From: DAOTTY01 sp034437575
Lineage (GTDB): Bacteria; Chloroflexota; Anaerolineae; Aggregatilineales; Phototrophicaceae
Direction of reading: 5' to 3'
Assembly (NCBI GenBank): GCA_034437575.1
Contig: DAOTTY010000136.1
Coordinates: forward strand, 1 to 56,215
DNA length: 56,215 bases
The translations under genes and the position numbers were made by a program. Every line of letters starts with the position of its first letter. Position 1 is the first letter of the stretch. This document shows positions 41,801-49,612 of the stretch, piece after piece. Below the pieces are notes generated by a model. It was not told where the DNA came from. It did not search any database and saw nothing but the letters and a program-made list of their open reading frames with translations.

Positions 41801-42142
41801 TGTGATGTCCAGGCAAATTTCAAGGCAAGCAGTTAGCGAAAGCCCGCCCGCCCGAATGCGCTCATGCAGGTCGCCCCCATCAACATACTCCATGACAATG
41901 TAGTAGGCGTCTTCTTCCTCAATTGTCTCAATAATCCCTACAATATTCGGGTGGGCAAGCTGGCGGAGTGCCTCCGCCTCCCGATGAAAGCGCTCAATAT
42001 CTGGCGTATTGATATACCTGGGCAGCGGGCTTTTTATGGCAACATACCGGTCGGTTTGGGTGTCCATCGCCAGATGAACCGTGCCCATACCGCCCTTACC
42101 AATGCGCTCTTCCAGCCTGAACCGTCCGCCAATGAGTGTCAT
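38819..42142 (-). CDS. Ser/Thr protein kinase - STAND ATPase - TPR signalling protein
   Basis: 1107 residues. Residues about 8-270 form a complete Hanks-type kinase: Gly loop GKGGMGTV, VAIK Lys, catalytic HRDLKPTN (Asp about 129), DFG, and the APE motif (YIAPEML). A STAND NTPase follows, with PFVGRKQEV (about 312), Walker A APGGMGKTR (Lys 345) and Walker B LLMVLDQFEHL. A winged-helix-like segment leads to a long TPR array (about 700-1080), for example ALGELAMTQLDTGNTEAGLSN. No membrane helix is seen, so it is cytoplasmic. Such PknK/AfsK-like proteins sense a ligand or partner through the TPRs, oligomerise by the STAND domain, and signal by phosphorylation. Its targets are unknown. There is no adjacent phosphatase gene. 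Confidence 0.93.
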   Translation of the reverse strand: MTLIGGRFRLEERIGKGGMGTVHLAMDTQTDRYVAIKSPLPRYINTPDIERFHREAEALRQLAHPNIVGIIETIEEEDAYYIVMEYVDGGDLHERIRAGGLSLTACLEICLDITDALTRTHRLGIVHRDLKPTNVLLTRDGQVKLTDFGIAHFNSSGITAENEVLGTLEYIAPEMLATGIVDTRSDIWSFGILLYEMLVGRSPFKADHNMQIMKKILYDPLPDLEAQRPDLPVELIDLIYRMLEKDPKSRIETIRRVGYELETYLSRLLSGEPAPVPIVVDYGRSSQAEGSDALPSVNILTPPGELPTQSTPFVGRKQEVQDVAGLMYQARVRLLTILAPGGMGKTRLAIEVADRLRQDSMAGGPLRFEGIHYISLDSVNDGLGIVKAIASSVGYMFEADRAPNPPDADTYLSELIAFIRPRTLLMVLDQFEHLTPHGAMLNRLQAAVPGLYFIVTSRERLNIDGEEVYMLVGMKIVAGRTAADVADSPAAALFVQSARRVRPSFRLEDSDVANLTRICQLLDGTPLAIVLAATWVEMLSLDEIAAELASSLDLLTTTRQQIPERQRSMLTVLDYSWRRMPERLQQIAVRLTVLRGDFTREAAQQITGASLMELKTLVDLAFLRRDPSTGRFAIHALIRQYATQQRQALGVGDDLDRKHADYYLHFLKQCEAGLMSNWQRKAIAHIEADFDDFEVGWQTAVAQGQIDLLHLALDGLYWFAFFRGFWQVTQSLFTEALRAAAASDDAQWRLLDARLTTRRFDTRAIPLEAVAASVTHVREAGQPGMLLGSLFTAGAIYKRRGEVQQAVALFEEVLAIAGDDLPEARFYRAVALGELAMTQLDTGNTEAGLSNINRSIALQKQNGDEIGRANSLKRLGYLYWVMGDYGQAITHLQDALSYQRSNSSSQAVAMSLAGLSALLMLDAQFHEAETTAHEAIDLAAHYNHDHAQGWALLTLGNLANVHGDYNEAIRLCERGRQLVEGTVDLIYDAHWGLSVAYVATGQMAQARASNQQTLAYSQTINSPAYMALYLPVTAAILAAEGQAAQAVSVLACALEHDAAPRSFLDRLPLVQQTMDRLVAALGAEAYLSAWREGATQDIQGVVANALA

Positions 42143-42173
42143 TTGTTGTGCCTGCTGTTTCGTTTTGTCACCG

Positions 42174-42494
42174 TCACGGGCGATTGCACATCTGCAACAC
42201 AGCAGCCACCTGCTGAGGCCGCTGCACAGTATGCCAGTAGCGCTGCAACTCGGCCCGTGTAACCCCTATAATACGAGGGTGCGCCGTCTGCCGCCAGAAG
42301 TCACCCAACACCACCACATGCCGCGGCGGAACCGTCCCGGCTTCCATCAATGCAATCAGCAGCATTTCCTCGTGTGTACCCCCCCACCACCCGGCAAAAT
42401 CACGCTGCCAGGGGTTTTCACAGGCCGAGAAAACCGCAACACAACCCGCAGCACCCAGCAACTCGATAACATGGCGCATGGGGTCAACGTCCAC
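42174..42494 (-). CDS. Small ORF with weak LOG/SLOG-like C-terminal similarity
   Basis: Up to 106 residues (GTG at 42494; ATG at 42479 gives 101). The middle reads WWGGTHEEMLLIALMEAGTV followed by PPRHVVVLGDFWR, which recalls the GGxGTxxE helix and the PPFPVVLFGxDYW strand of LOG-family proteins. The N-terminal Rossmann half of LOG is absent and the Pro-Gly-Gly start of the motif is altered, so if related it is a fragment or a reduced form. It lies directly upstream of the kinase-STAND gene and reads the same way, with only a weak Shine-Dalgarno. It may be a pseudogene or a real small protein. Confidence 0.4.
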   Translation of the reverse strand: MDVDPMRHVIELLGAAGCVAVFSACENPWQRDFAGWWGGTHEEMLLIALMEAGTVPPRHVVVLGDFWRQTAHPRIIGVTRAELQRYWHTVQRPQQVAAVLQMCNRP

Positions 42495-42590
42495 TAAACC
42501 GCCATGTTAGACGCAAAAGAAGCCTTTACCCCTGCAAAGAGCGGACTGCGATTGGCGATGGCGCGGCCTGGATTTGGAACGTGGCTCATG

Positions 42591-43259
42591 CTAGGGCACT
42601 GGTACGTAGATATGTGGTGTTCCGAATAAGTCCCGCAGCACCTGATAGTGAAACGCGGCCCACTCCCGCGTGTAGGAAAATAGAATCTCACCTGTGGTCA
42701 TGTGGCCAATCGGCGCAGGTGAAGTATGCACGGGCAACCCCACCCGCCAGAACAGCCACCGCGCTCGCAGCAGGTGATAGCGCGAACTAACGACAACGGC
42801 TGTGGTCATGCCGCGCTGCTGCATGATCGCGGCGGTGTTGAGTGCGTTAGTTTGTGTGTTGATGCTGTCTACTTCCAAGATGACAACATCAGCCGGGATG
42901 CCGACCCCGGTCAGCACTTCAAGGCAGGCATCAGCCTCCTGGCGTGGAGATGCCCCCACAATCCCGCCCGTGCAGATGATCTGCGGCGCAACCCCCTCAC
43001 GCCACAAGTTAGCACCGACCTCCGCCCGCTCAACCAGCGTCTGCGACGGCGAGCCGTCCCCGTTGACCCCCGCCCCCAACACCACAATCACATCAGCAGG
43101 TTGGCTGAAGTCGCGGGTGCCGTACCAGATGACTGCGCCAATCAGAACGGCAGAAAGCGCCAGCCACGCCACACCGACCCCAACAACACCCCGAACGCCC
43201 CACTTTAACACCAACTGCCCCTGTGAGTGCGACGGGTCAGTGCTTGATGTCGTCGTCAT
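42591..43259 (-). CDS. DUF218 (YdcF/SanA-type) membrane-anchored protein
   Basis: 222 residues from ATG 43259; the start overlaps the end of the GvpU-like gene by 23 bases. An N-terminal membrane helix (about 22-45) precedes a DUF218 domain: VIVVLGAGVNGDGSPSQTLVERAEVG, then IICTGGIVGASPRQEADAC and VDSINTQTNALNTAAIM with SSRYHLLRAR, each a family motif quoted on its own. Members such as SanA and ElyC affect envelope integrity; their chemical activity is not settled. The Shine-Dalgarno is weak. Confidence 0.88.
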   Translation of the reverse strand: MTTTSSTDPSHSQGQLVLKWGVRGVVGVGVAWLALSAVLIGAVIWYGTRDFSQPADVIVVLGAGVNGDGSPSQTLVERAEVGANLWREGVAPQIICTGGIVGASPRQEADACLEVLTGVGIPADVVILEVDSINTQTNALNTAAIMQQRGMTTAVVVSSRYHLLRARWLFWRVGLPVHTSPAPIGHMTTGEILFSYTREWAAFHYQVLRDLFGTPHIYVPVP

Positions 43260-43839
43260 CGAAATCCAGGAAGTCGGGCACATTGGGGGTCAGCTTGCCC
43301 AGTATCCAGCCGTCAATCGAAGTCAACCGCAGTCGGATGACTACATCACTGCCCTCACCAAAACCGATAGGTGGCTCCCCGGCGACAACAACCGGGTCTT
43401 TCAGGTGAATGTACATCAGCGGCGGGGGCATATCGTCTATATCATCGTCTTCGTCTTCTACGCCATTCAGGGGGAGTTTGGCAAGCATCTCCGTATCAAA
43501 GTCGTCGTCGCCATCAAATGGAACAGCGGGCATATAATCGCCGATGTCAAACTCGGCCAGCGACCGCACATCAAGAATGTCCTTGAGCGATTCTCTCGCC
43601 TCTTCGGGCATGTCTGCCCCGGTGAAGTTGACATGGTTCAGCAGCGTTTGCGTCACGTTTTCCAGGTAAGAGCGCTCACTGACGACGGTGCCGCTAACTA
43701 CCAGCCCCCGCACCATCAGTGTCATGCCCATTTCCAGGCCCATACTGTTCACCAGGGCCGTCACAATATAAGTTAGCACCACATCGGGTTCATCCCAGGG
43801 GTTGTCTCCCCCAGACATCAACGGTGGAAAATCAAACAC
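43237..43839 (-). CDS. GvpU-like protein (gas vesicle accessory family) outside a gas vesicle cluster
   Basis: 200 residues from GTG 43839, with AAAGGA six bases upstream. The layout resembles gas vesicle accessory protein GvpU: an N-terminal strand pair with MTLMVRGLVVSGTVVSERSYL, a helical middle (about 60-90), and a C-terminal part with MYIHLKDPVVVAG and RLRLTSIDGWILGKLTP. Compared with known GvpU it has an extra acidic stretch (about 105-140, with runs of Asp and Glu) and an acidic tail. No structural gvp genes are in the window. The assignment rests on motif recall and should be tested with a profile. In Bacillus, GvpU affects vesicle clustering. Confidence 0.6.
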   Translation of the reverse strand: MFDFPPLMSGGDNPWDEPDVVLTYIVTALVNSMGLEMGMTLMVRGLVVSGTVVSERSYLENVTQTLLNHVNFTGADMPEEARESLKDILDVRSLAEFDIGDYMPAVPFDGDDDFDTEMLAKLPLNGVEDEDDDIDDMPPPLMYIHLKDPVVVAGEPPIGFGEGSDVVIRLRLTSIDGWILGKLTPNVPDFLDFDDDDIKH

Positions 43840-43910
43840 AGGCGTCCTTTCATTTGCTTATAGCCTGACGGAAATCGGCGCTGATTATATACGTGAGCGC
43901 GGGGAATGTG

Positions 43911-46403
43911 CTAATCCGGTTCCGGTGAGGTGACGGTAATGGCTTCGGTCAGGCGGTAGCCGTCGCCAATGGGTTCGCCATCCTGCGTGATAGTCACACG
44001 CTCACCCGTGGTCAGGTCGTACATGCCAATCACGATGCTGTAACCGTCGCTAACGGGCGCGTCGAAGTTTGTCAACTGCACCAGCCGCTCATCCACAATG
44101 TACTCGCCCGGTTCCCAGACCAGTGTGGTGTAGTAGCGCCCACTTTCCGTGAGCGCCACCGGGCCGTCCCAGGCCATTTGCAGGTTGTCGTCAGCGTCAC
44201 GCAGGTGGATGTACATCATATAGTCGTGATCTGTTTCGGCCTGCACTTCCCAGTAAAACTTAACCGTGCGGCGCTGTCCAATCTGGAAGATGCTGCTGCT
44301 CAGTTCATGACCGACGAACCGCGCAAAGCCGCCAAACACAATCTCGTCTTCCACGGCAGCGAGCGGTTGCTTGGGTTCAAAGCGCCGATCAACGAAAAGT
44401 TCGTAAATCTCATAGCGAAAGATACCGTCGTCCTTCCACCACGCCCGCCGGATGATGTCCTTGCGTCCGAGTGCGGCCAACACCTGATTGTCCACCGGGT
44501 TGATGCCCGCCCGCTCATACGCACCTGTACCGTCCGGGTGACTGTCTACAAAATACGTTACGCCATCCAGTTGATCGAGGCGATAGGGCGCACTGTCGAT
44601 ATTTACGTCGGCCAGCGGCATGAAGAACGGCAACCGCTGCACCCCCGGCGCGGCAACAACGGGCATTTCGCCGTGTTCCTGCTCGTACTTCCAGAAGCCG
44701 TCCACCATCCACATGAGTGCCTCATTCCCAGACGTGCGCTTGGCCGTGTCATCCGGTAGGTCGGCGTTCCACAGGTAATCCCAGCCTAAAAACGGGTCAT
44801 ACAACGGAACCGCAATCCCCGGCAGGGCCAGCAGCGTAAACGCGCCTACCGTCAGCCAGCGCGGAACAGTCACCAGCCGGTAAGCCAGCACCGCCGCGAT
44901 GGGCAGCGCCATCAACGGGACAACAGCAAACGACAGACGCGGGTGATAGCTGTACAGCCAGAAGTACACCACAAAGTAGGGCACTGTCGCCGTCACAGCC
45001 CACGCCACCTGAGCTGTGGGCCGGGGCAGTTCCACATGCCGCAGGTAGCGCACAGCTTCAATAGCCAGCAATACTCCACCAGATGCAATCAGCAACCCCT
45101 CAAACACCCCCAGGCGCGGCAGCCCCTCCAGCGATGGGTAGAAGCGCAGCAGGTCGGCATGGGATGAGGCGTCAACAAAGCGGGCCAGCGCGGATGGCAC
45201 CACACCCAACAGCAGCAATCCTAATCCGCTGAGGACCAGCGGCACATGGGGGCGCTCTGCCTGCCGCAGATACACAAACGCCACCAGCAGCACCCCCGCC
45301 AGATACCACAACATCTGGCCGCCGCCCCGCTCTGCCAGGGAATGCCAGTAGCTCGGCGGGAAGTCTACCGCGTTGTGACCCAGCGCGATGTTCCGCAAGT
45401 ACCACACCCCGCCCAATGGCGCACACGCCAACGCCATGATAGCCGATACCTCAAAGCGCGAACGGTACGCCTGCCAATCAAAGCGGACGCGCACCCCCTC
45501 CAGCGCATTCAGCAAGATAACGCCCAGCGCGAACGCGCCCGCTGTCGGTTTCGCCCACAGGGCCACGCCATAGATCACCCCGGCGATCACGGCATAGTGG
45601 CGCGGGCGTTCCCCGAACCATGCGCGGAAGAAAAACACCGCCGCTGCCGTCACCAGGAAGGCCAACGCGACTTCTAAATCGCCCATACGTGCCCAGTTGC
45701 CCACCGCCGGGTACAGCGCCCACAGCCCCGCCAGATACACCCCCGTGCGGCGGCTGACAAGGCGGTCGCCCAGGTTATACGCCGCCAGGACCGCGCCGAT
45801 ATGCAGCAGCGGAATCACCGCCCGCGCCGCAGAGTCGTTTACGGCGCGGGCGGCAAGCTGGCCAAACGTGAATTGCAGCGGCAAAAACTGCGGATAGTAG
45901 TCAATCTGCGGGGGGATAAACCCGGTCAGGAAGTACAGCCGCCCCTCATAACCATAGACCCACAGCGCATCATATGCCGTGAAGGGCCACCACGCCGTTA
46001 CTATCCAACGAATCACAATGGCGCTCACAACCAGCGCAACAACCGCCCACTCATCGGCGGCGAGGGGCATACGCTTGGATTGGGCATCGGGTGAAGGGGT
46101 TGGAGCATACCGGGGTTTAGCGTGCCAAACCCCTACGGCCATCACGACTGAAAAGCCCGTCAGCACAGTCAACGCGCCAAACACAACGGGCAACGTCAGC
46201 AGTGGGCGGTTCCAACTGCCTAACGCCAGCATCACCGCTGTGAGCAGGCCCGGCCCCACTGCAAACGCAGTCATCAACACCAGCGGGCGGTTATGCCAGT
46301 CCGTGCGGGGGAGCAAGGTCAGCGCCAGCGGGATACCCAATCCCAGGTACACCCACAAAAACGCCGGGGTCGCCAGCAGCGTTGACCCAATCCAGTCGGG
46401 CAT
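43911..46403 (-). CDS. Large polytopic membrane protein, GT39/PMT-like, with C-terminal beta domain
   Basis: 830 residues from ATG 46403, which overlaps the stop of the previous gene by one base (TAATG); the longest frame extends into that gene and is not likely. About 12-13 hydrophobic helices (residues about 5-540) carry the arrangement of dolichyl-phosphate-mannose mannosyltransferase-like (GT39) and related proteins, with the exposed ITAWWPFTAYDALWVYGYEGRLYFL loop in place of the usual Asp-Glu loop. The soluble part (about 545-830) ends in a beta-sandwich (VKFYWEVQAETDHDYMMYIHL) that I know from similar proteins of Chloroflexota. A function in surface glycan or glycoprotein assembly is inference. 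Confidence 0.8.
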   Translation of the reverse strand: MPDWIGSTLLATPAFLWVYLGLGIPLALTLLPRTDWHNRPLVLMTAFAVGPGLLTAVMLALGSWNRPLLTLPVVFGALTVLTGFSVVMAVGVWHAKPRYAPTPSPDAQSKRMPLAADEWAVVALVVSAIVIRWIVTAWWPFTAYDALWVYGYEGRLYFLTGFIPPQIDYYPQFLPLQFTFGQLAARAVNDSAARAVIPLLHIGAVLAAYNLGDRLVSRRTGVYLAGLWALYPAVGNWARMGDLEVALAFLVTAAAVFFFRAWFGERPRHYAVIAGVIYGVALWAKPTAGAFALGVILLNALEGVRVRFDWQAYRSRFEVSAIMALACAPLGGVWYLRNIALGHNAVDFPPSYWHSLAERGGGQMLWYLAGVLLVAFVYLRQAERPHVPLVLSGLGLLLLGVVPSALARFVDASSHADLLRFYPSLEGLPRLGVFEGLLIASGGVLLAIEAVRYLRHVELPRPTAQVAWAVTATVPYFVVYFWLYSYHPRLSFAVVPLMALPIAAVLAYRLVTVPRWLTVGAFTLLALPGIAVPLYDPFLGWDYLWNADLPDDTAKRTSGNEALMWMVDGFWKYEQEHGEMPVVAAPGVQRLPFFMPLADVNIDSAPYRLDQLDGVTYFVDSHPDGTGAYERAGINPVDNQVLAALGRKDIIRRAWWKDDGIFRYEIYELFVDRRFEPKQPLAAVEDEIVFGGFARFVGHELSSSIFQIGQRRTVKFYWEVQAETDHDYMMYIHLRDADDNLQMAWDGPVALTESGRYYTTLVWEPGEYIVDERLVQLTNFDAPVSDGYSIVIGMYDLTTGERVTITQDGEPIGDGYRLTEAITVTSPEPD

Positions 46404-47818
46404 TAGTCTTGCGTCACGACGCGAGCGCCGCTGCCTGTGTACTGCCGTGAATTTCGTTTCGCGTCCCGAAGGTACAGGTTGACCACCCACAGCACGCCCA
46501 GACCCGCCGCCAGCCCTAACATGGGGAACACTGGAATGTAGTAGCGCTGCCAGCCGAGCGGCACTAGCAGCGTGACGTAAATTAGCAGCGCACCGCCCCA
46601 AAATGACAGCACCCACTGGGCGGGGCCAAACACAGGCATCGGTTTCAACCAACCCCACAGCACAGCATACCCCAAAACAACCAGCCCCAATAGCGGCACC
46701 CCTGTCCCCGGTAACGGGACGCCCATGAGGTTCGTCGCCTCGTAGTAGGCAATTTGCCCGCCAATATATTCAGCCCACTCCGGGGCCTCGTAGTATTGAG
46801 GTGGCCCACCGGCAAACACCAGTCGCCACAGGCCGCGCAGCCGCAGCCCCAGGCTGTCGTGATAGCTGTTGTCGAAACTGCTCACCTGGCCAGCCAGCAC
46901 ATCCATACGAATCTGTGCAGACATCACGGCACGTTCCACCGGGCCGTTCCAAAAGACTGGATTAACGGCCCAAAACGTCAATAAACTAATCGCCCCAGCC
47001 ATGACCAACTGCCCCACGATCACCACAATCCGGTGACGCAGATAAAGCAGGGCATACAGCCCCACACTGCCCAGGGCCACCAGCACCACCATTACATTCG
47101 TGTACTTGGACGCAACCGCAAACCCGCAGCCCCCCCCCAGCACAACAGCCCACAGCCACGCAGGCAGCCCGCGCCGCGGCCCCTGTTCATGTGCCACCAG
47201 GGCGGCCAACAGTTGAATTGCAGCCAGCAGCACAAACAACTCAAAAAACATATGGGGGGCTTCTTTTGCACAGCGGCGACCGCTGAGCAGCACAACCGGA
47301 TTCAGGCCAAAATATAGGCTGGCGATGTACGCGCTGACGCGCCCCTGAAGCCGCAAGCCAATCAGAAACAGCAGCAGCACCGCCCCGGCAGTGAACAATA
47401 CCGCAGGAATACGTGCCACCAACAACAGTTCGTCGCCGGGATAGTACCCATTGGCTACATTGAATTCGTAGGTCTTCGCAAACCACCACGGTGCATTCAA
47501 ATCGTTCGCGTTGAAGCCTGCGATGTGCCACGCTGCCCCGATAAAGTAGCGCATCAGCACTGCATCAGTAATGCGATAGCTTTGCTCAATGGGGTTTACC
47601 GGCGCATCACTGTACAGCAGCTTGCTGGCATCACGCTCAATAAAAGCATAGGCATAGTCCACGCTCATTGCCGTGTAGATGGACTCATCCCCATGAAAGG
47701 GGGCCACTGTGCGGCCCGCAACAACGTAAAGCATTAAAAAGCCAACCCACAACACATCCCAGGCGAAGCGGCCATCAGGGGGTGGTTTGGGTGGCATCAT
47801 GAGCTTGTCGGGGGTCAT
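46403..47818 (-). CDS. GT39-family membrane glycosyltransferase-like protein (paralogue 1)
   Basis: 471 residues and about ten membrane helices. The first luminal/periplasmic loop has PFHGDESIYTAMSVDYAYAFI, whose Asp-Glu pair is the catalytic signature of the GT39/PMT fold using polyprenyl-phosphate sugars. A later segment VVLLSGRRCAKEAPHMFF is also family-like. It is clearly a paralogue of the next gene upstream (same PFHGDES loop, similar order of loops). Start ATG 47818 lies inside the 3' end of that gene, a 44-bp overlap. Located between the other two GT39-like genes of the same transcription unit. Confidence 0.85.
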   Translation of the reverse strand: MTPDKLMMPPKPPPDGRFAWDVLWVGFLMLYVVAGRTVAPFHGDESIYTAMSVDYAYAFIERDASKLLYSDAPVNPIEQSYRITDAVLMRYFIGAAWHIAGFNANDLNAPWWFAKTYEFNVANGYYPGDELLLVARIPAVLFTAGAVLLLFLIGLRLQGRVSAYIASLYFGLNPVVLLSGRRCAKEAPHMFFELFVLLAAIQLLAALVAHEQGPRRGLPAWLWAVVLGGGCGFAVASKYTNVMVVLVALGSVGLYALLYLRHRIVVIVGQLVMAGAISLLTFWAVNPVFWNGPVERAVMSAQIRMDVLAGQVSSFDNSYHDSLGLRLRGLWRLVFAGGPPQYYEAPEWAEYIGGQIAYYEATNLMGVPLPGTGVPLLGLVVLGYAVLWGWLKPMPVFGPAQWVLSFWGGALLIYVTLLVPLGWQRYYIPVFPMLGLAAGLGVLWVVNLYLRDAKRNSRQYTGSGARVVTQD

Positions 47819-49115
47819 GGTCGGGTTGGGGTGTGCTTCTGTTTACGGGCAGTTGGTTGATGAGTGTGACTGTGCCATGCGCGGCCAATAAGCACAGTCC
47901 TGGCACAGCGGGCAGATAGTAGCGCTGCCATTCGAGAGGTGTCAAGAGTAAGGTAAGGGCCACAGGCAGCAGCGCCCATGTTAGCAGCAGCCAGCCCTGT
48001 GCGCGAACTAACATCACAATCCCGGCAATCGTCAGCGCAGCGAAGACCTCCCCCGGCAAACGCAATCCTGCTAACCCCAAAGCCTCATAGCGTGCGATCT
48101 GGTCAGCGATGTACACATCCCAACCGCCGACCTCGTAGTACATCGGCCTGCCGACCAGCACCTGCCGCCAAAAGCCGCCCACCTGCTCACCTATTCCAGC
48201 ATACTGGCCAAACACATCCGTCTGAATTTGCAGTAGGGTCGTCCGCAAACGCAAGATTTCCGTCGCTGTGCCTATTGGGTCAGCCCACCACGCCGGGTTC
48301 AGCAGCAAAAACACACCTGCTCCGGTGATGCCCGCCACGACCAGCGCCATCAAACGGCGCGGCTGTGATGCAGCCACCACAGTGATGGCGCATCCGATAA
48401 ACACCGCCGCTACCGCAAACAGGTTCGTATGCTTGGCGGCCAGGGCGATCCCCGCCGCCGCACCGAGCAGCAACACAGGCCACACCTGCTTGGGCTGACG
48501 CACCCACAGCAACCCCGCCAGCAGTACCAGCAGCGACCCGAACAGCAAGCTGCCCTCCATCATGGCCCGCCTGCCGTTGACCAGCAGCACCGGGTTTGTG
48601 GCATAGAGCAAGCTGGCGGTGTACGCTGCCAGCCACCCACCACTGGCAATGCGCCCAACCGCAAACACAAGCACCACGCCTGCCGCCGTAAATAGTGCCG
48701 ACGGCAATCGCGCCACGTTCAGCAGCGGTTGGCCGGGATGATGCCCGGTCCGCAGGTTGTAGTCGTAATCCGCGCCCCAATCCCACTGTTGGTTGATGTC
48801 ATCAACCGTTAGCCCGGCAAGGTGCCACGCCAGCCCAATCGTGTATTTGTTCAACGTGCCATTGATAATCCGCAGGTCTTGTTCCTGGGGGCTGGCGGGG
48901 TCAGGTGTGAAGAGAATCGGCGTCAGGTCGCGCTGGATGAACTGGTATGCGTAGTCGCGGCTCATGTATATCTGCGTGGACTCGTCCCCGTGAAAGGGCA
49001 CCCACCATGCGCCAGCGATAACATAAGTCATCAGCAGCGCCAACCAAAAACCATCCCAGACCGATTTGCGGCCTGGGATCGTCGGTAAATCACGATACAT
49101 CAGCAAACGGCGCAT
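47775..49115 (-). CDS. GT39-family membrane glycosyltransferase-like protein (paralogue 2)
   Basis: 446 residues, about ten membrane helices, with loop PFHGDESTQIYMSRDYAYQFIQ near residue 40 containing the Asp-Glu pair and a second matching motif VLLVNGRRAMMEGSLLFGS. It shares its layout with paralogue 1, evidence of tandem duplication and divergence. The start codon overlaps the stop of the biotin carrier gene by one base (TGATG), so the acyl-CoA carboxylase and glycosyltransferase genes are translationally chained. Natural sugar donors are polyprenyl-phosphate-linked; the acceptor is unknown. Confidence 0.85.
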   Translation of the reverse strand: MRRLLMYRDLPTIPGRKSVWDGFWLALLMTYVIAGAWWVPFHGDESTQIYMSRDYAYQFIQRDLTPILFTPDPASPQEQDLRIINGTLNKYTIGLAWHLAGLTVDDINQQWDWGADYDYNLRTGHHPGQPLLNVARLPSALFTAAGVVLVFAVGRIASGGWLAAYTASLLYATNPVLLVNGRRAMMEGSLLFGSLLVLLAGLLWVRQPKQVWPVLLLGAAAGIALAAKHTNLFAVAAVFIGCAITVVAASQPRRLMALVVAGITGAGVFLLLNPAWWADPIGTATEILRLRTTLLQIQTDVFGQYAGIGEQVGGFWRQVLVGRPMYYEVGGWDVYIADQIARYEALGLAGLRLPGEVFAALTIAGIVMLVRAQGWLLLTWALLPVALTLLLTPLEWQRYYLPAVPGLCLLAAHGTVTLINQLPVNRSTPQPDHDPRQAHDATQTTP

Positions 49116-49612
49116 CAGGTGATGGTCACCAAAACCTTGTTCTGTTCAACACTCTGGCCGATTTGCACACCAATGCGCTGAACCACCCCCCCACGCGGCG
49201 CTTTAAGTTCGTTCTGCATCTTCATGGATTCCAGAACGATAACGGTATCACCTTTGGCCACTTCCTGGCCTTCAGTGACAGGCACATCTACCACGAGGCC
49301 GGGCATAGGTGCCTTGATAGACACCTCACCCGATTCCGTAAAGCCTGCGCCGCGCCGGTTACCCAGCAGCAGCGCCCGCTCATCCAGCACCCCCACATCG
49401 TACAGGTGACCACCCATTTGCACTTCGTAGTCCCCCAGTTCACTCTCGTCTACCAGCACTTCATGCGATACTGTTTCCGCAATAATCGAAAACAGGGTGT
49501 CATTGAGGGGCACAAAGTTCACGTTGCGCTTCACACCGTTGACGAACACCTCGCCATCCGCGTTGATTTCAATGTCAAACGTTTTGTTGTTGACGGTCGT
49601 TTGATACTTCAT
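49115..49612 (-). CDS. Biotin carboxyl carrier protein of an acyl-CoA carboxylase
   Basis: 165 residues from ATG 49612, which overlaps the biotin carboxylase stop (ATGA). The C-terminal half (about 95-165) is a biotinyl domain with the biotinylation motif ESMKMQN (Lys about 131) and the flanking IKAPMPGLVVDV strand. The N-terminal half (about 1-90) is an extra beta-rich domain ending in DVGVLDERALLLGNR, similar to the linker domain of free-standing carriers in propionyl/acetyl-CoA carboxylases. Works with the two following genes upstream: it carries the CO2 between carboxylase and transferase. Confidence 0.95.
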   Translation of the reverse strand: MKYQTTVNNKTFDIEINADGEVFVNGVKRNVNFVPLNDTLFSIIAETVSHEVLVDESELGDYEVQMGGHLYDVGVLDERALLLGNRRGAGFTESGEVSIKAPMPGLVVDVPVTEGQEVAKGDTVIVLESMKMQNELKAPRGGVVQRIGVQIGQSVEQNKVLVTIT

